Shown: positions 32,801-42,870 of the stretch, in pieces
Numbering within the stretch: position 1 is the first letter of the stretch
Layout of the letters: every line of letters starts with the position of its first letter
Made by a program: the position numbers and the translations under genes
From: Branchiostoma belcheri
Taxonomy: Eukaryota; Chordata; Leptocardii; Amphioxiformes; Branchiostomatidae
Assembly (NCBI RefSeq): GCF_001625305.1
Contig: NW_017802969.1
Coordinates: forward strand, 145,858-209,857
Reading direction: 5' to 3'
DNA length: 64,000 bases
Notes under the pieces: generated by a model
Told to the model about the DNA's origin: nothing
What the model saw: the letters and a program-made list of their open reading frames with translations, nothing else
The model's database searches: none

Positions 32801-35800
32801 TTGGTCCACTTTTCATGTAAAGATCCAAGATTTTTCTTGAAAAGATGGACTGGAGTCGTAGAAAAACTGCTCCCTTTGTCATTGAATAAAAATTTATCTC
32901 TGATGTTTTCATGGAAATCCTCTCAAAAATGCACGACATGCCATTTTAGAAGGTTCATTTTTCAAAATTTTATAAACAGCCCTATCTCATCTTGGGCGTA
33001 GCCTACGGTCAGCCCATCGAGCTAGGCGGCGTAGGCTGGCACACTCTTTTGTGAAAACGACATAATCCATCTGCTGTGCCACCCCGAGGTTTTCTCTTTA
33101 CGCCAACACTGGTCCTACTACTGTCTGCTAGTAACTGTTCTTCAACCAGCACGCTTTTATGCTACATAATGTAAAGTTATCGTTGTATGCAAGAAATGTC
33201 TGCATATTGTCCGACAGTGTTGTTTTTAATATGGGCCCTGGACCTGATTGAATGAATGAATGAATGAATGAATGAATGAATGAATGAATGAATGAATGAA
33301 TGAATGAATGAATGAATGAATGAATGAATGAATGAATGAATGAATGAATGAATGAATGAATGAATTAACGAACCAATGAACCAACGAACAAATTATTTAT
33401 TTCCAGAAACAGCTATGGGGCGCTGACATCTCAGCTGACCTGACCGTCCATGATTTTCCCGCCCTTTTGTCAGACGACCGCGCCTTGTACAACTTCCTGT
33501 ACGGCCTGGACAAGGTCGGCCTTGTCCTGGTGCAGAACGTGCCACGTCAGGTCGGGCAGGTGGAGAAACTGGCCAATCGCGTGTCGTTTCTCAAACAGAA
33601 TGTTTATGGGCAAGTGGCGTGTATTCATGACATTTTACTTCTTACGCTTCGTTTGCTATCTGCACAACCCCTTGATTGAAGCTAAGCTTTTAGCCCTAAT
33701 CCATCCATCCATCCATCCATCCGTCCGTCCGTCCGTCCGTCCGTCCGTCCGTCCGTCCGTCCACATCCATTAATCTATCAATTGGTTGATGAATTATGAA
33801 TAATGAATTAGCATAATGAATTATCACCTTCGTCAAGAAGGGTATGTTTTCATAAGCGTTTGTCTGTTTGTTTGTTTGTTTGTTTGTGAATAGTATAACT
33901 GAAGAAGTTTGTTTGTTTGTAAATAGTATAACTGAAGAAGTTTGTTTGTTTGTGAATAGTATAACTGAAGAAGTTTTACATGCATTGTCATGAAACTTGG
34001 TAGGTGGGTAGGTCTTGATGAGACCTGGAAATGATTAGATTTTGGACCCCCTAACGTCTTTCGATGATACTGCAGTAGAACGTCCGGTTTTTATATCTCA
34101 TTGACTGGACATGCTAGGTTCATGAATTTTGGATGGTAGATAGCTCTTCATCAGGCTTGTTCGGCTTGTTCTGGAACTGCAGGAGCGTTTGTTGAAAAAC
34201 CTTCGAAGGAGGATAACTCAAGGACCCATTGACGGATTGTGATTTTTCGTATGTAGGCAGCTGAAGTAATGCTTGACATGATTAGATGACAATTATGCAA
34301 ATCAGGAGCTGATTTGCATAATTAATGAGGAAATTCTATAAATCTGCTTTGCTCGATAATAGGACTATGAAACACATGTGACACATGTAATTGAGAACGA
34401 AAGGAACATCTGAAGATATAGATTATGTAAATGAAGACTTTTATGCAAATTAAAATTTAATTTGCATAATTAATGGAAAATTGCTATAATCTCATAGTAG
34501 TAACTGCTGGGAATTTCATATTTTCCGCATTTGGAAGTTAAGTGAAGTTCAACAGCAATGAATATAATTTGCATTTGCTTAATCTATGAGGAAGTGCTAG
34601 AATAACCTTTTTTTGCTAGGATAAAGCCGTCATTGGTTTGAAAATATAATCAACTGATAAACTCCATGCAAATGAGGCTCTTATTTGGGAAATCAATGAG
34701 TAAAAATGAACAGTTTGTCCACCGGAAGGGTTAACATCATTTGGCGAAGGTATATAATCGTGGAACTCTTGTTCATTCATTCATTCATTGCATTCCCTTC
34801 CTTACCATCTTTATTCCTCCATTAGAAGGAAGAAATTAATCTTCACTGTTTGTACATATACGTATATATAATATGAGTTATACGTTCACATATACTGATA
34901 GAAATATATGCTACAAAGTATTCACCTTTGTCAGGATAATCAAACATTCATAACGACAAGAAATGAAATATGTACTCATATACGGGATAAAATGTACACT
35001 GTAGAGTATTCAGTGCATTTGCTATCTATCTATTTATTTATTCCCGTCTTCAGAACTGAGATCATTGTGAAGAGCAAACCTGACGACGTCCGTACGAGCG
35101 AGGCCGACTCCACTCGCCACCTGGAAATTCACAATGACGAGCCCTACTACAGCTATGCACCTGGCGTATGTCACAGTTTCCGTTTTCAATTGGGTTCGAC
35201 TGTGAGTTACCTAGAACGGGTAAAGGTCTTCCTAGCTAAGCGATGGTGAACATGACAAGAAAAACAACGAAAATGAGAAAATAAAATGCCTTGAGGCTGG
35301 CTGCAGAAATGGCTGGTCTGGTAGTGTAAGAGTAGAGTATGTTATTGCTACTACTAAAAAATATTCTGGATGAGGAAATCTGTCTGATATTGACATTTAC
35401 TAAGTCCTTGAAGCGTTTCAAATATCCCCAAAACAAGCCACATGAGGCCTACGATACAACCGTTTTCTGTCAGTGACATCGCATTTATGCCTCACGGATA
35501 TCAATATGCTATGGGATAGGATTGATTCAACTTCATTAAAAGAATGACCAGAAATTGAAATCCAGTTTTACCGCCCTGAAATTGCATTGGGTGGGGGAAA
35601 AGTAGGCACGATGTCCTTTTGTTGTCCGTTTGAGTCTGAAGAAGGTCTTCAATTTACGTGCTGTTGCCTAACGCATCATCCTACAGGTGCAGATTCTACA
35701 TTACATCGAACAGACCGAGGGGGAGGGGGGCACAAGTCTACTTGTGGACAGTTTCAACGCCGCCTACCAACTGAAGGAAGAGGACCCAGAGGCATTTTGG

Positions 35801-38800
35801 CTTCTCACCACCTTCAAGGTCCACTTTATCCAAAAGAAGGCCAAACACAAGTCCCATATAAGGAATGTCTGCCACGTCATCAGGTAAGGCCACATCATGT
35901 AAATTTTATGGATGACGTCCTTTGGAGACCCTAAATCTAATGCGAGAGGGCGAAACAAAATATAAGAAGGGCCCTAAAAAACAAGATGCCTAGATAAGAA
36001 ATATACTAAGAGACGACATATGTTAGGACACAAATTGAATGAGGTGACACAGTGTAACAAGCAAGAAGTCTTTTATTCATCATCAAAACAGCAATAAATC
36101 AGGTGTAACAGCAGTTGTCGTCCTGTCCTGTTTCTTTCATCAAATTTTTGCAGGCCTGCAGAAACAAAGCATGTGCTCTTTACCCATTTCGCGTTACGGG
36201 TTTCACGTCAATCTAACGATTTGCGGCACTGTCGTGACTCATTGGCCATATATATATATATATATATAGTTACAGCATGGAGGTACAAAAAAAGATCCAT
36301 GGTTACAGGAAGCGGAATTTCTTGGGTTTTTTTTCTAGGAACAGGCCAAAATCAATGCGCGCGCGGACGTCACCCGTACAATTTACATGGTGTGGCCTAA
36401 GAGTCTTTACTCGGATGGAGGCCTTTCATGGCAGCCATGTACATCGAGAAAAGGGGTTCGTCTGAAATATCTTACATGGCCATTTTTTTTGGTAAAAATT
36501 GCGTTGTTTTTCTTAAATTGAGTCCCTTCTAAAGCATGTTTGTTGGGGGCTACAAATCCCCCGACTAAGTGCTGAGAATTGGTTGGTTGGATGTTGGAGG
36601 ATGAATGGAAACCAAGTAGAAGTCAGGAGCGACTTGAAGACTTGCCGAATAGAACTGAAACAAGTGACGCAATTATTTACCGCACGTAACCGCTTATAAA
36701 CTATTACAAAACTAGAAAGGCCAATATTTGCTTTGGAGCAAATACAGCGATGGGTTCACCACATTTTACGACATGGCAGGGAAAGAATGGGAAACACAAG
36801 GGAAAACAATGATTTACATTGATATAACTATAATATGAAGTAAAATACAACTAAAACAACAGTTGGATAGCTATTCCCTACTTTATTGGTTAGGATTTTT
36901 AATTGCATAATGCAAACTGTTGATTTTCAAAATAAAAAAAAACGTCCATGCCCGGCATTCCACTGCTGGAGCAGGAAAGCTTGAAATACCTACCAAAACA
37001 CTTGAATACAGACATACTGTCAGTATGGAAATGCTTCTGTGCAGGTGTTAATCAAGTTAAATCCCAACAGCCAATCAGCAAGAAGTATAGAGGAAAGCTG
37101 CATGCCTATTGGTTGATGCCCTGCATTCCATTGTGATGACTCATGTCCAAACGTGGTAAACAAGGCACCCTAACACAGTAATACATTTGCTATAACACAG
37201 CCAAAAAACTCAAATAAAACCATTCTAAAAGCCTGTATCACAATAATTTAAAAAACGCCTAGGGGTATTTGCCCACTGTACCTCCATACCAAATTTCAGG
37301 ACCTTGGGCCCTAAAATGAAGAAGCTGAATCCATTTAAAAAATGGCAGGAGGAGAAGGAGGAGGAGGAGAAGAAGAAGAAGAAACATCAGAAAAAGCAAT
37401 ATGGTTTCACCACACCACTTCGTGGTGTGGTGAACCCATAATAACTCTTCTCCAGGAAAAAAGAGCTCATGATACATTGAGACAATTTTAAGCAGAGTGT
37501 ATCTAAGTCCAGCCTTATTAGCATGAGTACTAGTCACTACCTTCTCTCTCTATTGTACTCCAACACATCCTTCTGCGTCAGCAGAGTAAACTGGCTGCTG
37601 TCTGACAGCTTCAACATTCATTTCTTTTTATGGGTTCACCACACCACGAAGTGGTGTGGTGAAACCATATTGCTTTTTCTGATGTTTCTTCTCCTTCTTC
37701 TCCTCCTTCTCCTGCCATTTTTAAATGGATTCAGCTTCTTCATTTTGGGGCCTAAGGACCTGAAATTTGGTATGGAGGTACAGTAGGCAAATACCCCTAG
37801 GCGTTTTTTTAATTGTTGTGATACAGGCTTTTAGAATGGTTTTATTGTAGTTTTTGGCTGTGTTATAGCAAATGTATTACTGAGTTAGTGTGCAGTGTTA
37901 CCACATTTGGGCATGAGTCATCACAATGGAATGCAGGGCATCAACCAATAGGCATGCAGCTTTCCTCTATTCTCCTTTCTGATTGGCTGTTGGAATTTAA
38001 CAGGCTTAACTTAATTAATACCTGCACAGAGCCATTCCATACTGACAGTAGGTCTGTATTCAAGTGTTTTGGTAGGTATTTTAAGCTTTCCTGCTCCAGC
38101 ATTGGAATGCGGGGCATGAACGCTTCTTTTTTCTTGAAAATCAACAGTTTGCATTATGCAATTAAAAATCCTAACCAATAAAGTAGGGAATAGCTATCCA
38201 ACTGTTGTTTTAGTTGTATGTTACTTCATATTATAGTTATATCAATGTAAATCATTGTTTTCCCTTGTGTTTCTCATTCTTTCCCTGCCATGTGGTAAAA
38301 TGTGGTGAACCCATCGCTATATTTGCTCCAAAGCAAATATTGGCCTTTCTAGTTATCATTATAGTATCATGTACTATGTCTAAAGGATGCGGGTTCAGTA
38401 TAAATATCTATGCGTACAGAGAGAGATTCTAAACCTGTGTACTGTGTCATCTGCCTCAGCTTGGATGACCAGGGAGAGGTGCAGCGGGTGAACTACATGA
38501 TGATCGCGCGGGACTCGGTCATGGACGTGCCGCTGGAGCAGGTCAAGCCGTTCCACCGAGCCCTGAAGGCCTTCAACGCGCTCCTGTACCACCCCAACAA
38601 CTGTCTTCATCTCAAGATGAAAGCAGGTGAGGTAGAAAGCAGGTGAGATAGACAGCAGGTGAGGTAGATAGCAGGTGAGGTAGAAAGCAGGTGAGATAGA
38701 CAGCAGGTGAGATAGACAGCAGGTGAGATAGAGAGCAGGTGAGGTAGAAAGCAGGTGAGATAGATAGCAGGTGAGAAAGATAGCAGGTGAGATAGATAGC

Positions 38801-40570
38801 AGGTGAGATAGATAGCAGGTGAGATAGAATGCAGGTGAGGTAGAAAGCAGGTGAGATAGACAGCAGGTGAGATAAATAGCAGGTGAGATAGAAAGCAGTT
38901 GAGGTAGAAAGCAGGTGAGATAGAAAGCAGGTGAGATAGAAAGCAGGTGAGATAGAGAGCAGGTGACATAGAAAGCAGGTGAGATAGAGAGCAGGTGAGA
39001 TAGAAAGCAGGTGAGATATAAAGCAGGTGAGATAGCAGGTGAGATATAAAGCAGGTGAGATAGAGAGCAGGTGAGATAGAAAGCAGGTGAGATAGAGAGT
39101 AGGTGAGATAGAGAGCAGGTGAGATAGAAAGCAGGTGAGATAGAGAGCAGGTGAGATAGAGAGCAGGTGAGATAGAAAGCAGGTGAGATAGAGAGCAGGT
39201 GAGATAGAGAGCAGGTGAGATAGAGAGCAGGTGAGATAGAAAGCAGGTGAGATAGAAAGCAGATGAGATAGAGAGAAGGTGAGATAGAAAGCAGGTGAGA
39301 TATAAAGCAGGTGAGATAGCAGGTGAGATAGAAAGCAGGTGAGGTAGATAGCAGGTGAGATAGACAGCAGGTGAGGTAGATAGCAGGTGAGATAGATAGC
39401 AGGTGAGATATAAAGCAGGTGAGATAGAGAGCAGATGAGATAGAAAGCAGGTGAGATATAAAGCAGGTGAGATAGCAGGTGAGATAGAAAGCAGGTGAGA
39501 TAGAGAGCAGGTGAGATAGAGAGCAGGTGAGATAGAAAGCAGGTGAGATAGAGAGCAGGTGACATAGAAAGCAGGTGAGATAGAGAGCAGGTGAGATAGA
39601 AAGCAGGTGAGATATAAAGCAGGTGAGATAGCAGGTGAGATATAAAGCAGGTGAGATAGATAGCAGGTGAGATAGAAAGCAGGTGAGATAGAAAGCAGGT
39701 GAGATAGAAAGCAGGTGAGATAGAAAGCAGGTGAGATAGAAAGCAGGTGAGATAGAAAGCAGGTGAGATAGAAAGCAGGTGAGATAGACAGCAGGTGACA
39801 TAGATAGCAGGTAACCTTACCACAGGAAGCTCCCCGGTATCCCTATGGTGCTGTCAGTAGCTTGGTAACCATTTCACGGCCGGCTTATTACTATAACAAA
39901 AAATTGTATAAAAGATATACATTGAACCTTATACTATAAGTTAAAGTCTTGCTAAGCACAGACGTTTTTCAGGATATTCTGGTAGTTATTTTTCCAGTCT
40001 GCCTTTCTAATCACTGAAAACCATTACCGGAATATAAATGTTTCCAACTATGATGGCTGATATATATATATATATTATTTCGAAATGTCGCACAGGATGT
40101 CGAATCCTTCGGTACTTGTACTACATCAAGTTTATTGTGTCAAATAGGCTGCCATCTTTCAGTCACAAATAGTGCAAATTAAAGCTTGTACAAGGGGTTC
40201 GTCGGCTATGATTCAATGCACAGTCATTGGAGAACTAAGCTTGCCAATTGTTACAAGTTACAACATTACATGTAGTTGATTTTTGTCGCACAATTATTAC
40301 CTAGTCGCGATAACTTCTTGAGACTTCGAACTCGTGAAGAATTCTTACATCTACTCAGGATTTCTAAATTGCGTGTGTGTGTGTGTGCATTGTCTTCTCT
40401 CTGTCCTACCAGGGGAAATGTACGCTGTGGACAACGGGCGGACACTACACGGGCGCACGGCCTTCAACGCGGCGGACGGCGTCAGGCACCTGCGCGGCGG
40501 CTACCTGGACTGGGACGGGGTCTACTCCCGCATGCGCGTGCTCCGGGAAGACCTGGGCATCATGGAATAG
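29855..40570 (+). CDS. BBOX1: Gamma-butyrobetaine/trimethyllysine dioxygenase family enzyme, 8 exons
   Basis: Fe(II)/2-oxoglutarate hydroxylase of the carnitine-synthesis family. Exons: 29855-30220, 30420-30513, 32599-32726, 33407-33609, 35054-35165, 35687-35883, 38460-38626, 40413-40570; phases join to 474 codons plus TAG. The N-terminal zinc-domain ligands match human BBOX1 in spacing: YVWLRDNCQCSKC (Cys121, 123, 126) and TWPDGH (His167). The iron ligands are His290 and Asp292 (LEIHNDEP) and His435 (RTLHGR); Arg447 fits the 2-oxoglutarate contact. An Arg-rich, Ala/Leu-rich N-terminus (residues 1-30) looks like a mitochondrial presequence, making it about 90 residues longer than human BBOX1 (387). 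Aromatic residues lining the substrate cage in human BBOX1 (the W and AY before HTD) are not kept, so the substrate is uncertain. Intron 4 needs a GC donor; donors 6 and 7 touch repeats (see findings). Confidence 0.9.
30702..31261. mobile_element. MITE-like element in dioxygenase intron 2
   Basis: Sixteen-base terminal inverted repeats GCTTCGGTCCCAATTG (30702-30717) and CAATTGGGACCGAAGC (31246-31261) enclose a GC-rich non-coding interior with an internal hairpin near 30810-30860. No clear target duplication, family unknown. Confidence 0.65.
31262..31627. other. Dioxygenase intron 2, unassigned part
   Basis: No element recognised between the MITE-like element and the CAGGTAA tandem repeat. 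Confidence 0.35.
31628..32130. repeat. Tandem repeat of 89-95 bp rich in CAGGTAA in intron 2
   Basis: Five units marked by GTACTGGGTATATGCAGGTT at about 31715, 31804, 31899, 31994 and 32083. Each unit contains TGCAGGTAAAATTGGA, a strong 5' splice-site-like CAG|GTAAAA, plus facing ACCTGCACCTAACCTGCA blocks that can pair with TGCAGGTTAGTGCAGGT. Partial units continue to 32310. Confidence 0.9.
33250..33366. repeat. (GAAT)n microsatellite before exon 4
   Basis: About 29 units of GAAT ending some 40 bases before the exon 4 acceptor (TTTATTTCCAG), so it occupies or borders the branch-point region. Confidence 0.97.
33701..33765. repeat. (CCAT)n(CCGT)n microsatellite
   Basis: CCAT units turning into CCGT units, in dioxygenase intron 4. 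Confidence 0.95.
33830..34775. repeat. Dispersed repeat in dioxygenase intron 4
   Basis: Begins ACCTTCGTCAAGAAGGGTATG, includes a TTTG microsatellite and a 3-fold TGAATAGTATAACTGAAGAAG unit, then the TATGCAAATCAGG and GAATTTTGGATGG blocks, and ends GGCGAAGGTATATAATCGTGG. Opposite orientation to the copies at 7520 and 21380. Confidence 0.65.
35888..36397. mobile_element. Harbinger-like MITE at the exon 6 splice donor, copy 3
   Basis: Left end GGCCACATCATGTAAATTTT, right end AATTTACATGGTGTGGCC, TAA on both sides (35885-35887 and 36398-36400). The left TAA is intron position +2 to +4 of the exon 6 donor. Interior includes a (TA)n tract near 36248-36268 and a CAATGCGCGCGCGGACGTC block shared with other copies. 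Confidence 0.88.
36401..36709. other. Dioxygenase intron 6, unassigned part
   Basis: Sequence between the exon 6 donor MITE and the foldback element. No element recognised. Confidence 0.4.
36710..38354. repeat. 1.6-kb foldback (long inverted repeat) in intron 6
   Basis: Left arm 36710-37440 and right arm 37629-38354 are reverse complements over about 730 bases with scattered mismatches; the spacer is about 190 bases. Outer ends are AACTAGAAAGGCC and GGCCTTTCTAGTT. Inner ends carry their own hairpin (CACCACACCACTTCGTGGTG). No coding sequence was recognised; a leucine-rich open frame comes from a CTT/CTC tract. No clear target duplication was found. Confidence 0.9.
38622..39810. repeat. 16-bp minisatellite of tandem 5' splice sites
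   Basis: About 74 units of GTGAGATAGAAAGCAG, beginning with the last bases of exon 7 (AAAGCAG) and its donor GTGAGG. Nearly every unit contains CAG|GTGAGA or CAG|GTGAGG. Four 12-base variants (GTGAGATAGCAG), each next to an ATATAAAGCAG unit (near 39020, 39305, 39465, 39620), mark a higher-order repeat. Long open frames on minus are artefacts of the array. Confidence 0.98.
39813..40412. other. Dioxygenase intron 7, remainder
   Basis: No repeat recognised apart from short (TA)n at 40061-40074 and (TG)n at 40373-40388 close to the exon 8 acceptor (CCTACCAG). Confidence 0.4.
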
Positions 40571-41350
40571 TCAGATCTACGTGTAGTGTTATCTCCGAGC
40601 AGATATGCCCAATCGAGGGCTTTGCCCAGTAACGTATATAGATGTAGAAAGAAGGCTCCCGCTTGTTGCAGTGCGTCTTTTGGCTAAAAGATTTATACAT
40701 CCTAAACGGAGTAGCAAATTCGGAGTGCGGGTGGTATTTTAGAATAGGGGATAGATTTTACACAACTTCATTTCATTTTCATTTCATTTTATTTCTTTAT
40801 CCAGGGGTAGCATATAGCCAATGGCGGTTTTCAACGCTCCCTGCACAGAACAATACACAAAATAACAGAAAAGGTAAAAGAACTAACTTAGGTACAATCA
40901 TAATTGGTATCTGGTGATATTCCTCCTGCCATAGATTACATGTATCAAAGTCCCATGATGTAAAACACTGGATTTACAGAATTTCCTTATTAATTATGCA
41001 AATGAAGTCATAATTTGCATCCAATAATGTAGATCTCTTTCTAAGCTACCCACACACCAAATACTAGTATCATTAAAATACATTGTTCCTTTGTGAATTT
41101 ATCTGCTCTGAAAGGTTCCAGAACAGCTCTGCAGTTCCAGAACAAGCTGCTAGGGGGGCCAAACCCACACCACTTATTGCTGGCAGGAAAAGCTATTTAC
41201 CACTCAAAAATCAAGACCATAGTATGTTCAGGACAAAATATGCAAATACCGGAAGTTCTGCTGCAGTACCAAGGTCAGCCACAAGGAGGCCCAAAATTGA
41301 CCTTGACCTTTGCCTACTTGACAGAAGTTATGCTGACTAAAAATTTGCGG

Positions 41351-41385
<35 letters not shown>

Positions 41386-41386
41386 G

Positions 41387-41431
<45 letters not shown>

Positions 41432-41480
41432 GACAGGCCAAAAACAATACCTCCATTTTTCATGGAGGTAACTAACAAGA
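40571..41480. repeat. Dioxygenase 3' flank and dispersed repeat with (CA)n
   Basis: The first 400 bases after the stop codon hold nothing recognised. From 40960 the dispersed family begins (TATGCAAATGAAG, AACAAGCTGCTAGGGGGGCC, CTGCAGTACCAAGGTCAGCC), then CA tracts (41355-41425) and a terminal hairpin ACCTCCATTTTTCATGGAGG at 41449-41468. Confidence 0.6.
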
Positions 41481-41734
41481 AAACAAGTTTAGATATATCA
41501 TCAAACTGTTTGAAAGCGCAATTCAGTAACTTGTAGACATTATACTTGCAGTTCCAAGTGAGTCTGGTACCTGGAGTAGCTGACTACAACCGCTAGGAGC
41601 CCTCACTTCCCATACTGTATCTGTTGTTGATGTTCGTGGTTACAATGCCTATAGCGTTAATGCAGGATAAAGATACACCTCGCTTGCTCTTTCACTGCAC
41701 ACGCGCCCCGTTCGCACGTATAACAAATAACATT

Positions 41735-42870
41735 TTAACAACTAGAGTTCGGCGATCTCATACCTCCATGACAATTGTTTAGTGCTTTCGTAAATCTTAT
41801 GCATGGTGATGACCACCTGTAAATGGCTTACATTTACAATCCTGTTCATTAGCAAAATTATATACAAATTATTCATAAACCCCCGACCTAGTAACATGCA
41901 ACACACTGGTGAAATCATTTGACATGGACAAAGTTTGATATTGTTGGTTATATGCAAGCACGGCCTCTGACATACATTTTCCAAATCATCTTAGCCGTCC
42001 AAAGTAGTACTGACTTATTATACATTTTTCACTGAGAATATGCAAATTATAAGAGGCCATTTGCATATATCATATCAGTTGATCATATTCTCCACCCAAT
42101 GACAGGGTTATTTCAAGAAATAAGGCTTTTCTAGTGTTTCCTCATAAATTATGCACATGAGGTCCTGGTTTGAATGAATTATGTTTAGTGATGTTCACCT
42201 TCACCGAATCTCCAATTATAGCAAGTACTAAATTCCAAGCAGCTACCACCATAAAATGGTATCAATTTTCCATTAATTATGCAAATAAGGTCTTCATTTA
42301 CTTGTTCAATATCTGCCAATGTTCCTGTCGTTCTCAATTACGTATGTCACAAGTGTTTCATAGCCCTAATATCGAACACAACAGATCTATTGAATTTCCT
42401 CATAAATTATGCAAATTAGATCCTGATTTGCATAATTGTAATTTAGTGATGCATCACTTCACCTACCTACATACCAAAAATCACGACTATCTATCAGCCG
42501 GTTTCTTAGTTATCCTCTTTCGAAGGTTTTTAAAGAAACCGTCTTGCAGTTCCAAACTCACGTGACTTCTTCCCGAGCACGAGAGCTACCTCCCATCCAA
42601 AATTCACGACCCTAGGATGTCCAGATCGCGAGACATTAAAACCGGAAGTTGCGCTGCAGTACGAAGGGAAGCCACTAGGGGGCCCAAAATCTAATCATTT
42701 CCAGTTTTCGCCACACCCTACCAACGCACCAAGTATGAAACCAATCCATCCAGCCGTTCTTGAGTTATCTTGTTGACTAACAGACGGACAGACAGACGGA
42801 CAGGCTGTCGGACAGACAGACGGACGGACAAACGCAATTGAGAATATATAACCTTCATGACATGTCATGG
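41735..42870. repeat. Long copy of the dispersed repeat family
   Basis: Starts ACTAGAGTTCGGCGATCTCA, the reverse of the GAACTCTAG terminus seen elsewhere, followed by TACCTCCATGA. It continues through the TATGCAAATTA, ACCAAAAATCACGAC and CTAGGGGGCCCAAAA blocks, ends in GACAGACGGACAG repeats (42779-42832) and closes with TTCATGACATGTCATGGAG near 42860. About 1.1 kb, the most complete copy here; no protein is encoded. Confidence 0.6.

Noticed and set aside
37259-37786. Leucine-rich frames resembling a membrane helix
   Set aside because: CTT/CTC repeat inside the foldback element, mirrored in both arms.
38395-39823. Minus-strand frames of 468 and 403 codons (LSHLL/SISPA repeats)
   Set aside because: Reading of the 16-bp array on the wrong strand; overlaps a real exon and an intron of the dioxygenase gene.
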